From Streptomyces sp. NBC_00461 (GTDB taxonomy: Bacteria > Actinomycetota > Actinomycetes > Streptomycetales > Streptomycetaceae), in contig NZ_CP107902.1 of NCBI RefSeq assembly GCF_036013935.1, positions 10,139,001 to 10,203,000 on the forward strand: DNA of 64,000 bases. Reading direction: 5' to 3'. This document shows, in pieces, positions 1 to 8,314 of this stretch (its first letter is position 1; the number at the start of each line of letters is the position of its first letter). The translations under genes were made by a program, and so were the position numbers. The notes beneath the pieces were generated by a model. That model had not been told where the DNA came from and made no database searches. It worked only from the letters and a program-made list of their open reading frames with translations.

Positions 1-473
1 GCACAGGCGGAGGGCATCGTGCGGGTGTGCGCCGGGCGGACGTGGGGGCGTGCACGATGGACCGGATGAACTGGGACGCGGACTTCGCACGGCCATAGAG
101 ATGGCAGAACAGCCGCTCAGCAGAGCACGGCGCGTCGGAGCGGAGCCACGGCGAGACGTCGACGGCCAGGACCAGCCGCCCATCAGGGAACCGCGGCAGC
201 GGCAGGCTGGCCAGCACAGTCCGCAGCTGCTCGACATCGATGTGACCGTTGTTCAGGCCGCCGTACATCCCGCCGTGACCACGCCGGTGCTCAGGCATCA
301 ACGTCAGATCGACTGGCGACTTCACCGGGCCGTTCGCACACAGCACTGCGTCGGCAAAGCTCGAACCGTTCATCGCGCCGGGCGGTCAGACACACATAAA
401 AGTCGCCCCGGAACCGGGACACGTGGGCCAACGCATCCCGTCCAGGCCCGGACCGGGGCAGAGCCATGTTCAC
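1..473 (-). pseudogene. 5' part of a DDE-type transposase, frameshifted and cut by the window edge
   Basis: Reading leftward from the ATG at 473, the product starts MNMALPRSGPGRDALAHVSR and continues with the 'RFRGDFYVCLTARRDE' block seen in a large Streptomyces putative-transposase family. After a frameshift near 350-370 a second frame carries the next blocks of the same family (PEHRRGHGGMYGGLNNGHID, then LVLAVDVSPWLRSD and FCHLYGRAKSASQFI). Similarity stops at about position 60, so the catalytic C-terminal part is missing or replaced even before the window ends. This is a decayed insertion-sequence remnant. The family is recalled from the motif order, not from a search. Confidence 0.7.
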
Positions 474-559
474 AGCCTTCGCGCTGATCTGATCCCCATG
501 GCCCGCATCACCGCGGCTCGCGCGACGCCGGCCGGTTCCTCGTTGCGGGGGAGGAGTTC

Positions 560-719
560 GAATGCTGCGGGTCCGGACAGGCCCGCCGCGTCTACGTCAC
601 CGAGGTGGCCGGCAGGCGGCGGAACCTGACCCACGAGGAGGAGGCGGCGTTCTGGTCCTGGGCGACGGTGGAGGTGCTGCGGCACACCGGCATCCGGATC
701 GAGGAGATGCTGGAGCTAC
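560..719 (+). pseudogene. Internal fragment of a tyrosine recombinase/integrase
   Basis: The frame through 605 reads VAGRRRNLTHEEEAAFWSWA followed by VEVLRHTGIRIEEMLEL. That is the region around the first catalytic arginine (HTGIRIEE) of phage-type tyrosine recombinases. There is no plausible start, and the frame runs straight into an unrelated SnoaL-like fragment at about 720, so only about 50 residues of the integrase survive. It is probably debris from a site-specific element. Confidence 0.6.
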
Positions 720-723
720 GGGA

Positions 724-1150
724 CATGGACGCCGTCGCGGACCTGTTTCGTGCCCGACGTGCGGGTGGGACGCGACGAATTCGGCCGCGCGGCGCTGCAC
801 CCCTGGTACACCGAGGCCATGCGAGCCTCGAGAACCACGATCCACCAGGTGACCAACCACATCGTGGACTTCGACGACGCGACCGCGCCAGAGGCGTCGT
901 CTACTGCCGGGATCAGCTCGAACGGCTCTCCACCGGTCATTGGGAGGCCGGGTAACTGCAGCACTGGGACGACTACCTGCCCGTGGACGGCGAGTGGTGC
1001 TTCCGGCGGCGGAAGTTTCACCGCTGGTAGCTGGCGGACGCACTGTCCAGACCCGCACACGGCACCGGCGTGAACGACGGCAACGACCTGCTGGGCGCCC
1101 GCCAGCTGCCCGAGTCCTTCCCGACCTGGGCACCGTACTGGGGCTCCGCC
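724..1150 (+). pseudogene. SnoaL/NTF2-like fold protein, broken by frameshifts and a TAG
   Basis: Three successive frames together spell a SnoaL-like small protein of the NTF2 superfamily: MDAVADLF, then VRVGRDEFGRAALHPWYTEA and HQVTNHIVDFDDAT, then GVVYCRDQLE, then DYLPVDGEWCFRRRKFHRW and finally NDLLGARQLPESFPTWAPYW. At 1028-1030 an in-frame TAG stands where the family usually has tyrosine (FHRW-stop-LADAL). Such proteins are cone-shaped cyclases, isomerases or dehydratases, or binding proteins. At least two frameshifts plus the stop make this a pseudogene. Assignment rests on the recalled family pattern. Confidence 0.6.
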
Positions 1151-1262
1151 GACAGCCACTCTCCCCACGCCTGACCGCCCATGCCTCCCGACGCGCGGAT
1201 GACACTGCGCGGACCGCACCCGCCGGGCCGGGTCCGGAGGTGGCCCGGTCAGATCCCGCACC

Positions 1263-1664
1263 TCAACCAGTGCCCGACCCGCACGACCGCCTCAAAGCCC
1301 TGATCGAGGCATGGGAGCGCAGGCGGGCGAGTGCAGATGGGTCGATGCCGGCCAGCAGGCGCCAGGCGGTCGGTGTGGAGGCGACGGGGCCGAACACCGC
1401 CGCCTGGTCACGCAGTAGGGCCAGGGTCGCTATCGCTTCACCGCCGTCGGCGAGCTTGACCGCGAGATCGACCGCGATCCGGCCGGGATCGTGTCCGGTG
1501 CCACGCGGTCGTAGCCGGCGCAGTGCGTCCGTGAAGGCGCTGGTCAGGCCGGTGACATCGGCCAGCAGGCGGGATCACGGCGTGGCTGACCACCCCGTGA
1601 CCGTCGGCCGACACGACGAGCTTGAGGCGCGACCGGGTAGGGGGCAGGCAGAAAGTGCCATCCT
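1263..1664 (-). pseudogene. N-terminal fragment of an IS1380-like transposase
   Basis: On the minus strand one frame gives LKLVVSADGHGVVSHA. After a frameshift near 1570, another gives LLADVTGLTSAFTDALRRLR and RIAVDLAVKLADGGEAIATL, then FGPVASTPTAWRLLAGID. This is the conserved N-terminal order of IS1380-family transposases (GTGVVSHAG, LLADRTGLT, DLAVAIADGA, FGPVASVPTAWR). The DDE catalytic part is absent and the frame ends at a TGA at 1263-1265. It is a decayed IS remnant. Confidence 0.65.
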
Positions 1665-1789
1665 GCTGTGATGACAGAGACTTTCGACAAGCCTCATCTT
1701 CCCAGTTCAGAAGGCACTTTCGCCTTTCCGATCACGACTCGAACACTGCCGCAAGTGAAACGCGCAGGCTAGTGCCTTCGGAGCACCTC

Positions 1790-2446
1790 ATGAGCCAGCC
1801 GCCCCCTCCCGGACAGCGTTTCGACGAACTCGGCAGCCTGCTGCAAGCCTATGCACAGACAGGCTTCACCTTCGCCGACACGGCGGAGACCCCTGGTCCC
1901 GGCCTGGCCTCGTATCTCAGGATCGCCGCGAGGGACCCTGAACGCGCGGCAACGGCGCTCCGTCAAATTGATGACCTACTCTCCGTCGGGCTCTTCTCCG
2001 AAGAGACTGCAGATGAAGTGGAAAACCTGCCGCACATCCGCCCGCCAACGGGGGCGAGCGTGGAGGATTGCCTGCGCATCGTCAGAGGCCATCTCTACCA
2101 GCTCCTGCAAGACCCATCCCGCGTCCCTTATGCGAACCCGCAGAACTCGTGGGAATGGAACAAGCGATTCCCTGCATTGAGTCAGCTGCTCGGAGCCTAC
2201 TTTCATCGGGACTTCTCGTACATCTACGATTCACGCGATGAGGCTCTCGATGAGTACGTCAGCGAAGCCCTACCAGAAGACCGTGCACAGGCAGTGCAGG
2301 AGATGAGTGAACTCCTGGCCATGGCGTCCTCGGATCAGGAACTCGACACGGCAACTGAGGCGCTGGGGCTCGACCTTCTGCCGCCGCAAGGGATGTCACT
2401 CCGGCAATGGCTCGAGATGATCGGCCGCAGGGTCGCTTCGGCGTAG
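1790..2446 (+). CDS. CdiI-like contact-dependent growth inhibition immunity protein, two domains
   Basis: This 218-residue protein starts at the ATG at 1790, preceded by GGAG at about 1780-1783. It appears to hold two copies of a small helical fold. The first runs over residues 1-105 (RFDELGSLLQAYAQTGF onward). The second runs over residues 120-215 and has the typical block FPALSQLLGAYFHRDFSYIY. That second block matches the family of contact-dependent growth inhibition immunity proteins, cytoplasmic proteins that bind and neutralise a cognate toxin domain. No toxin gene is adjacent; the nearest polymorphic-toxin sequence is the broken Rhs/Hint fragment at 5.2-5.8 kb. The fold is recognised with moderate certainty; the target is unknown. 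Confidence 0.65.
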   Translation: MSQPPPPGQRFDELGSLLQAYAQTGFTFADTAETPGPGLASYLRIAARDPERAATALRQIDDLLSVGLFSEETADEVENLPHIRPPTGASVEDCLRIVRGHLYQLLQDPSRVPYANPQNSWEWNKRFPALSQLLGAYFHRDFSYIYDSRDEALDEYVSEALPEDRAQAVQEMSELLAMASSDQELDTATEALGLDLLPPQGMSLRQWLEMIGRRVASA

Positions 2447-2804
2447 CAGCATGTCCCACCAGCCCCCGTAGCCTGCGCGTTCGAATACGCACAACGGTCG
2501 ACGTCATCGCCGCCGCCTTCAACATCACCCAGCGCAAGGGTCGGCGGGCCGGTCTCCGTACATGCCCAGGGCTTCGGCGTAGTCGCGGCTTGAGTGGGTT
2601 TGCCCGATGCGTGCCGACGGTGGCCCGGACGCGGGACAGGCACGAGCTTCCAAGATCATGTGAGTGTCGAGTCCAGTGATCCCTGCGGAAGTCCGTGCCT
2701 CCGCCGTATCCTTTCCCATCCCGCCCGCCGTGGAGCGCGTCATGCCCGGCCCGCCGTTCTGCGACGAGGCGGAGACGGGGCGGCACGCGCAGGGCCGCTC
2801 CTCC
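2447..2804. other. Intergenic stretch without a supportable gene
   Basis: The 358 bases between the immunity gene and the DyP peroxidase pseudogene hold only short overlapping open frames without a recognisable motif, ribosome-binding site or consistent codon use. It may be decayed coding sequence. I see nothing to name. Confidence 0.5.
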
Positions 2805-3878
2805 TCACGCCAGTGCGTCGAGCCAGCCGTCGCCGGGTGGGGGGACGAAGAAGTATCCGCCTCCGACGGTGAGGGTGTATTTGGCCATGGCTTCGTCCTG
2901 CAGCCGGTGTTGGACGGCCTCGAAGCCTTTCTCCAGGTCGCGTTGGAAGCAGGAGAAGATCAGGCCCTGGTCGTCGGGGCTGCGTTGGTAGTTGTAGCCG
3001 CGCCGGACCAGGGGCGGGGGATGGCGTCGGTCGGGTGCTGCCCTGCGGACGTGGGCGTCAAGTGGTGTGATCTTGCCATCGGGGTCTGAGGTGAAAACCG
3101 CGCGCTCGTCGGCGGGGGTGCCATCGAGCCAGCGTCCGTCTCTGCGGCGGCCGATGATGTGTTCCTGGTCGTGGAGCGTGTCCCGGTCCCAGAAGTCGGT
3201 GGCGAGCCGGATGATCCGGATCACTTGGTAACTGCCTCCCACAGCCCAGGCCGGCTCGCCTTGGCCTGCCTGGACGGTGGCTCGTTCGGCGATTTCGGCG
3301 GGGGAGGCGGGATTTCCGTAGCCCTCGGTGAAGTGGAACGGGTTGCGGGCCAATCCTCTGCCACTCTCTGTGCGAATCTCAGGGCGCACGCCTTCCATGC
3401 GCCATCGCACTCGCCACTGGGGCAGCTTGCGCAGCATCTACTTGGCCGCTTCTTGCGCCGCATCGGCCGACGTGGCTGTGATCTGAATCAGAAGGTCGCC
3501 GTGGGACTGGGCCGGATCCAGAACGTCGCCGCCGAACACCGGCATTTGCTTGAGATGGCGGGGTCTGTCCGCAGATGCTGATAGTGCGCTTGCCCCCAGC
3601 GCCAACCAGGCAGCGATCTTGCCGCTGTTGACCGCTGCGACAACCGGGTGCGCAGCGTGCAGTGCCCGACCTCGCTGGTCTTCCCCCATCGCGATGTCGA
3701 GGGCTATCACCTGCGCATGCGGCAGGGGTGCTGCGCCCCGCAGATGGGCTGGCGCCTGGTCGGGATGCGTGGATTCGCTGCGCAGGGGTGCGATGCCGGC
3801 AACGGTGAGGCCGCCGGTACCGACTGCGGCAGCGGCGATCGAGGCGCGCAGCATGCGCCGTCTGCTTGTCGCGGTCAC
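2805..3878 (-). pseudogene. Tat-exported DyP-type haem peroxidase split by an in-frame TAG
   Basis: The minus-strand reading begins at 3878 with a twin-arginine signal (TATSRRRMLRASIAAAAVG) followed by the N-terminal half of a dye-decolourising peroxidase. At 3438-3440 an in-frame TAG follows DAAQEAAK. The same frame continues at once with MLRKLPQWRVRWRMEGVRPE, HFTEGYGNPASPAEIAERA and DAHVRRAAPD, and then RRGYNYQRSPDDQGLIFSCF, to the stop at 2805. DyP proteins oxidise substrates with peroxide using haem; the His of the DAHVRRAAPD block corresponds to the proximal ligand region. With the TAG replaced by a sense codon the protein would be about 357 residues and complete. It is therefore either a recent nonsense pseudogene, a sequencing error, or a readthrough case. 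Confidence 0.75.
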
Positions 3879-3924
3879 CGTTCAGCCTCACCCCGAAGAG
3901 GCCGACCGTCTAATCTCCGCCTGG

Positions 3925-4875
3925 TCAGCTCTGTGGTGACCTCAAGCAAATTACTCCACCCCCGCCATCAGAGCCTGTCGGACAAACCACCGTGTCCAGG
4001 AAGAGGCTGTAGGCCCACATGTCCTGGCTCTCGGGCGCGGCCCCGTCGCCCGAAATGATGCCTCGCAGGAGCCAGCCCGGTCCGTCGCAGCCCAGCATCC
4101 TGACCTTCATACGTCCGGACGGCTTGGCCACCGGGAGGTCGACGCGAAGCTCGACTCCCGCTGGACCGGCCCATTCCTGGGCCTGCCCGCCCGATGCCTT
4201 GATGCTGTCGCCCAACTCGCCGCGTACAGCACCCCAGTTCCGGCTCGCGCTACTCCTGAACGCCTGAAGCTGAAGCGCGGTGCTCCCGTGAACCACCGTC
4301 ACAGCAACCGGCGCTCCACCGCCTCCCGCCTCCATCCGGATTTGGTCATGACTCGACGGCATAGGGATCCTGAGTCCTCCCAGGTCCATCAGGCTGACAC
4401 CGGCCGGACCGACTTCACTCACATCCCACGGTCCCGTAGCTGTTCCTCGCGCTATCGGCATGAGCGGATCTCGAGCCTCCAAGACCTGGACCGACACAGA
4501 CTCGGCATCTTCAAGCAGTTGATCGACTTGAAGATCCGTCAGCCCCGCCCTTTCGATCGCCGCGCGCAAGCAAGCCAGCACCTCCTCCATGGAGAAGCTC
4601 TCCTGCCCCATGGAACGATGGGCCGCCCCTATATCGCCCAGCAGAGCCGCCGTCAGGTTTTGGCTGCCAGGCTCGGCCGCGGTCCGCCTGTTGTGCGCAG
4701 CGGCTTCGAGATGGAGCAGGAGCTGGCACGCGGAGAGGATCACTCGGCCAGGTGTGAGTTCATTGCGGAGCGACAGGTCCGGATGATGCCCGTCGCCGAC
4801 ACGGCCGTCTCGACGGAAGTCCTCGATAGCACGCTTGGCCAGAAGCCGGACGCTATCCTCCATATTTTCTGGCAT
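3925..4875 (-). CDS. DUF3710 domain protein
   Basis: This is a 316-residue protein starting at the ATG at 4875. The C-terminal half carries the DUF3710 signature in order: GPWDVSEVGPAGVSLMDLGG, LRIPMPSSHDQIRME, AVTVVHGSTALQLQAF and MLGCDGPGWLLRGIISGDGA. DUF3710 proteins are common in actinobacteria and have no established biochemical role. The N-terminal half (residues 1-130) is a helical segment without a recognised domain. No signal peptide or membrane helix is visible, so the protein is probably cytoplasmic. It lies between two pseudogenes and appears intact. A glycine-rich stretch near residue 180 is probably a linker. Confidence 0.75.
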   Translation of the reverse strand: MPENMEDSVRLLAKRAIEDFRRDGRVGDGHHPDLSLRNELTPGRVILSACQLLLHLEAAAHNRRTAAEPGSQNLTAALLGDIGAAHRSMGQESFSMEEVLACLRAAIERAGLTDLQVDQLLEDAESVSVQVLEARDPLMPIARGTATGPWDVSEVGPAGVSLMDLGGLRIPMPSSHDQIRMEAGGGGAPVAVTVVHGSTALQLQAFRSSASRNWGAVRGELGDSIKASGGQAQEWAGPAGVELRVDLPVAKPSGRMKVRMLGCDGPGWLLRGIISGDGAAPESQDMWAYSLFLDTVVCPTGSDGGGGVICLRSPQS

Positions 4876-5195
4876 TCTGAATAATCCTCGCGATCACAAT
4901 TGCTGCGGCGATGGCTACTTCTGCCGGTCCGTGTGCACAAGGAGCCACCGCTCCGTCGATCATCTTCTGACCCACCCCGGGACCCCGGGAGACGGTACTG
5001 GAACGTGTCCGCGCTTCGTCGATCATTTCCTCCGCAGCCTGCTGAGTCTTCCCGCCCTCCACGGAGCTGGGCTGGCGTCCGGTCGCGGGTGGAGGTGTCG
5101 CGCTGAAAGGCGACACCCGTGGTGGCCAGGACACCGGTACCCAGGGCAGCGGCGGCGATCGCGCCGCCGATAACTCTCCGTGTGCTGACCTGCTT
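4876..5195 (-). pseudogene. Remnant beginning with a Tat-like signal peptide
   Basis: Immediately after the Hint fragment, the minus strand encodes QVSTRRVIGGAIAAAALGTG and further hydrophobic residues, which looks like a twin-arginine export signal. The tail TRDRTPAQLRGG resembles that of the nearby DyP gene (HPDQAPAHLRGA). The frame then loses sense, while another frame carries AAEEMIDEARTRSSTVSRG and AEVAIAAAIVIARIIQNARK up to 4853. I read this as the 5' end of a lost exported protein fused to the Rhs/Hint remnant. The identity of the original protein cannot be told. Confidence 0.4.
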
Positions 5196-5814
5196 CCCAG
5201 AAGGGGTGGCCGTCGGTGGCGGTGATGGTGCCGGTCTTGGTTCCGGCGAGCCCGTCGGTGTCGAGGGTGATGTCGACGAGTTGTTTGTCGCCGTCTCCCT
5301 TGATCAGAGCGGTGACTTTGCGGGGTCCTGTGTCGCCGGTTTCGGGGTCGGTGGCGAGTATGGTGTCGCCGACTTCGACGTCCTTGATGGGTTTGCGGGT
5401 GCCGTCAGCCATCAGCACGGGGGTGTCGCCGGTGAAGCTGTTCGGCAGAGAGCAGCTGCCGAGCTTGGAACCGAGTCTGCCCTCGAACATGGCGCCGAGG
5501 CCTTCGCCGAGCATGCCGGACAGGCAGCCGATGGCGGCGGATTGGCCGACCTGGCCCCAGTTGACCTTGCGGCCCGACAGGCGCTGGGTGAGCCAGTCCA
5601 GGCCGCCGTCCATGAGGCCGCCGGCGACGCAGCCGGCGATCATGGGGTTGTTGCCGGTCGGGTCGGTGTAGGTGGTGGGGGAGGCGAGGGCGTACTGGAC
5701 TGCCATCAGCCGGGTGCGGTCCGCGTTCGCGGCCACCGGCACACTGCGGCGCGCATGCCGGAGCTCGCCGGGGGTGGCGGGCCTGGCCAGAATGATCTCG
5801 ACCGCGTGCGGCAT
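5196..5814 (-). pseudogene. Chimera: start of a small conserved gene joined to an Rhs C-terminus with a Hint (intein-like) domain
   Basis: The frame starts at the ATG at 5814, overlapping the stop of the upstream gene. It gives about 40 residues (PHAVEIILARPATPGELRHA and on) that are not Rhs-like. From about 5700 it becomes the end of an Rhs/YD-repeat core (YALASPTTYTDPTGNN), a glycine-rich hydrophobic segment, and then a Hint domain (SFTGDTPVLMADGTRKPIKD, VGDTILATDPETGDTG, TATDGHPFWE). Rhs-Hint modules occur in polymorphic toxins, where the Hint domain releases the C-terminal toxin. The Rhs barrel, the end of the Hint domain and any toxin are missing, so this is a pseudogene. Confidence 0.6.
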
Positions 5815-6086
5815 CACCGTCGACCCCCCTGTCGTGCACGGTTTGCAGGCCCGGGACGTCGGCCGGGGGCGGGCAGGCGGGCGTGGATGTATTCGTGGTG
5901 GCGCAGCGGGTCGAAGGGCTCCCACTCGGCCACCGCCAGGTCAGCGGCCGTGGGCGGAGCCGCATGCTGCGGGCAGCGCTGGGCACGCCAGCGCAGCTGC
6001 TCGGCGTAGGGGAGGGGGCCGAGGTCGTAGACGGCCATGACGTCAGCGGGCAGGGCCAGTTGACCGTTTTCCGCGGTGGCCGGCAT
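5814..6086 (-). CDS. Small conserved hypothetical protein (90 residues)
   Basis: I do not recognise a function. The frame from the ATG at 6086 gives MPATAENGQLALPADVMAVY and ends GPANRARQGGRR. It is rich in charged and aromatic residues (AEWEPFDPLRHHEYIHARLP) and has no membrane segment. Its TGA overlaps the ATG of the next frame (GTGATG), indicating a former two-gene operon whose second gene was replaced by Rhs sequence. The upstream frame is open to 6683 but that part overlaps an IS630 fragment on the other strand, so the shorter start is preferred. Confidence 0.45.
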   Translation of the reverse strand: MPATAENGQLALPADVMAVYDLGPLPYAEQLRWRAQRCPQHAAPPTAADLAVAEWEPFDPLRHHEYIHARLPAPGRRPGPANRARQGGRR

Positions 6087-6133
6087 GAGCGTCCAGGTGC
6101 CGCCCGGGGTGCCGGGGGTGAGCAGCCTGGAAA

Positions 6134-6575
6134 GAATCACCCAACCCCGACCCCGACCCCGACCGCGAGGCGAAGCTGGACCGGATAGAGGAGGTCCTGC
6201 ACCGTTTCCCGGACCGGGTGTTCGCCTTCGACGAAGTTCGGCCCGCTCGGAATCCGGCCGACCGCAGGCTCGTGCTGGGCCAAACGCAAACACCCTGACC
6301 GGCAGCCGGCCACCTACCACCGCACCCACGGGGTGCGCTACTTCCACGGCTACTACTCGGTCGGCGACGACCGCCTGCGGGGCGTCAACCACCGCAAGAA
6401 AGGTGCCGCGAACACGCTGGCCGCGCTGAAGCCGATCCGCGCCGCCCGGCCCGACGGCGCACCTATCTACGTGATCATGGACAACCTGTCTGCCCACAAG
6501 GGCACCGACATCCGTCGCTGGGCGAAGAAACACAAGGTCGAGTTGTGCTTCACCCCGACCTACGCCTCGTTGGGC
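6134..6575 (+). pseudogene. IS630-family transposase fragment
   Basis: Read across one frameshift, the sequence gives PDREAKLDRIEEVLHRFPDR, FAFDE, then YHRTHGVRYFHGYYSVGDDR, NHRKKGAANTLAALK and IYVIMDNLSAHKGTDIRRWA, ending KHKVELCFTPTYAS. These are the catalytic-core blocks of IS630 transposases, with the first Asp in FAFDE and the second in MDNLSAHKG. The last part carrying the final acidic residue is gone; sequence after 6575 is unrelated. It is an IS remnant with no mobility. Confidence 0.75.
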
Positions 6576-6731
6576 GGCGGTCAGGGAGTGTGGGTATGCG
6601 TCTTTCTGCATGAAGTTCCGGAATGCTGCCGGTGGGTCGCTCAGTGCGGGGGCGGGTGTCCGGTCAGGCTTTCTGGTGTGCAAGATCCTTTCGATTGGGC
6701 TGTCTTCTCCTGGCCGGGGCCGTTTCTGCCT

Positions 6732-8090
6732 CTAGGGGTGGAGGTCGGTGGCTTGGGTGAGGAGGTGGGCGGCGGTGTGGTGGCGGCTGTGGGGGCGCAG
6801 GAGTTGGCGCATGGTGTCCAGGTGCCGGGTGGCGCGGGCGGAGTGCAGCAGGGGGTAGGTGTCGAGGAAGGCTTGCCAGTGCACGGTGGCGGCGTCGAGG
6901 TGGCCTTGGGCGAGGAGGGTTTCGGCGAGGCGGGCTCTGGTGAGGGTGGTGGCGCGGCGTTCGTCGGGGGTGCGGTGTCTCAGTGAGGCGGTCAGGGCCT
7001 GGACGGCCTCCCTGTGGTCGCCGAGTGTGGTGAGGATCTGGGCGCGCTGGTAGTGCAGGGCCCCGGTGGAGTAGGTGGTGAAGGGGCCGGGCGTGGCGTG
7101 TGTCTTGTCGTGGAGGCGTTCGGCGATGGTGAGCGTGTTCAGGGCGGCGTAGCGGTCGTGGTGGGCGCGTGTGACGGCGAGGTGGGTGTGGGTGTAGGCG
7201 CGCACCGCCGCGGGTGCGTGGCGGGTGGCGTCGGCGGCGCGTTCGGCGACGTGGTGCACGGCTGGGGTGTGGTGGCCGAGCTCGTGGGCGTGCGCGGACA
7301 AGGCGCGCAGGGCGATGGCGAAGGCGGTCATGTCGTCGGCGTCGGCGGCCAGGTGGGCGGCGGTGCGGTAGCAGTGCTGGGCGAGCGCGTCGGCGCCGCA
7401 GTCGGCGCCCATCAGGCCGAGGAGTGTCGTTAACTGCGATGCCTGGGTGAGTAGTTGGCGGTGGATGGTGTCGGTTGCGGGGGCATGGACCCAGCCGGTG
7501 ACGCTGTGGCTGAGGTAGTAGTTCAGGACGGGCTGGACGTGGCCCGCGCCGTGGTCCTCGGCCGCTTGCGCGAAGAGGCGGGCCATGGTCTGCATGTGGT
7601 CGACCTCCGCACGCCCGACACGGCCATTGCGGCCGGTGCTCGACGAGGGGCCATGCCGCGTGGCTGCCTTGGGGCGGGCGAGGTCTGCCGCCTCCGGGAC
7701 GGCGAGAGCGGTCAGGGTGAAGACGCCGGCGGCCAGGTGATGGCGTCGGCTGGGGCCGGTGTCCGTGCTGGTGAGGATGGCGAGTTTGCGTAGCGGGTCG
7801 GCCTCCCAGGAAAGGCCGCTCATGGCGGTACGGGCTGGGGCGGAGGTCAGACCGGCGTCGTATGCGGTGATGGGCCTGCCCAGCCTTCGGGCCAGCGCTT
7901 CGAGCAGGAAGGCCGGTACGGGCGGCCGGGGTGTGGTGCCCGACAGCCAGCGGGAGACCGTCGACCGGTCGCAGGCCAGCTGCTGTCCGTGTTCGGCGGC
8001 TACCACCTTGACGGCCGCGGCGAGCTGAGCCGGACTCCAGTCGGCTTCCTCCATGAGGTGACGCAGACGGGTGTTGGGTGTTCTGGGCAC
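6732..8090 (-). CDS. XRE-type helix-turn-helix regulator with TPR-like C-terminal region
   Basis: This 452-residue protein starts at GTG 8090, with AGGA five bases upstream. Residues 1-65 form a Cro/C1-type helix-turn-helix (LRHLMEEADWSPAQLAAAVK, DRSTVSRWLSGTTPRPPVPA). The remaining part is alanine- and histidine-rich helical repeat sequence typical of the large Streptomyces XRE/TPR regulators (for example HYQRAQILTTLGDHREAVQA and RARLAETLLAQGHLDAATVH). Such proteins are often pathway-linked regulators that sense a ligand through the repeat domain. It is transcribed away from the terpenoid operon that begins at 8315 and is the natural candidate to control it. A perfect 11-bp hairpin lies directly upstream of its ribosome-binding site. 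Confidence 0.8.
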   Translation of the reverse strand: MPRTPNTRLRHLMEEADWSPAQLAAAVKVVAAEHGQQLACDRSTVSRWLSGTTPRPPVPAFLLEALARRLGRPITAYDAGLTSAPARTAMSGLSWEADPLRKLAILTSTDTGPSRRHHLAAGVFTLTALAVPEAADLARPKAATRHGPSSSTGRNGRVGRAEVDHMQTMARLFAQAAEDHGAGHVQPVLNYYLSHSVTGWVHAPATDTIHRQLLTQASQLTTLLGLMGADCGADALAQHCYRTAAHLAADADDMTAFAIALRALSAHAHELGHHTPAVHHVAERAADATRHAPAAVRAYTHTHLAVTRAHHDRYAALNTLTIAERLHDKTHATPGPFTTYSTGALHYQRAQILTTLGDHREAVQALTASLRHRTPDERRATTLTRARLAETLLAQGHLDAATVHWQAFLDTYPLLHSARATRHLDTMRQLLRPHSRHHTAAHLLTQATDLHP

Positions 8091-8095
8091 GTCCT

Positions 8096-8125
8096 GCCTC
8101 TCTGGCTCCGGTCGGCCAGAGAGGC
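8096..8125 (-). promoter_or_regulatory. 11-bp inverted repeat in the leader of the XRE regulator
   Basis: GCCTCTCTGGC (8096-8106) and GCCAGAGAGGC (8115-8125) pair perfectly around an 8-base loop. The repeat ends five bases before the GTG start, so its proximal arm touches the ribosome-binding site. It could be an operator for autoregulation or an RNA hairpin that hides the Shine-Dalgarno sequence. The pairing is seen; the function is inferred. Confidence 0.5.
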
Positions 8126-8314
8126 CCCCGTTTTCACAAAGGTTCAAAGTTGCACTGGTTGCAGCGGATCCACCGCCTCGCCCCCCTGTGCGGCCCAAGC
8201 CCGGGTGACTGTACTGGATGTACCCGGCAGCCAAGCGCCCCCAACAACGGGGTGTGGCTTGCTGGGTTCGTTCTGGCCGTACCTGACCTGGACCCGGCGA
8301 TAGGGAGGTGCCCG

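Noticed and set aside
2525..2743. Minus-strand frame ending SSRDYAEALGMYGDRPADP
   Set aside because: It has a plausible protein-like ring but matches nothing that I can name and lacks start signals.
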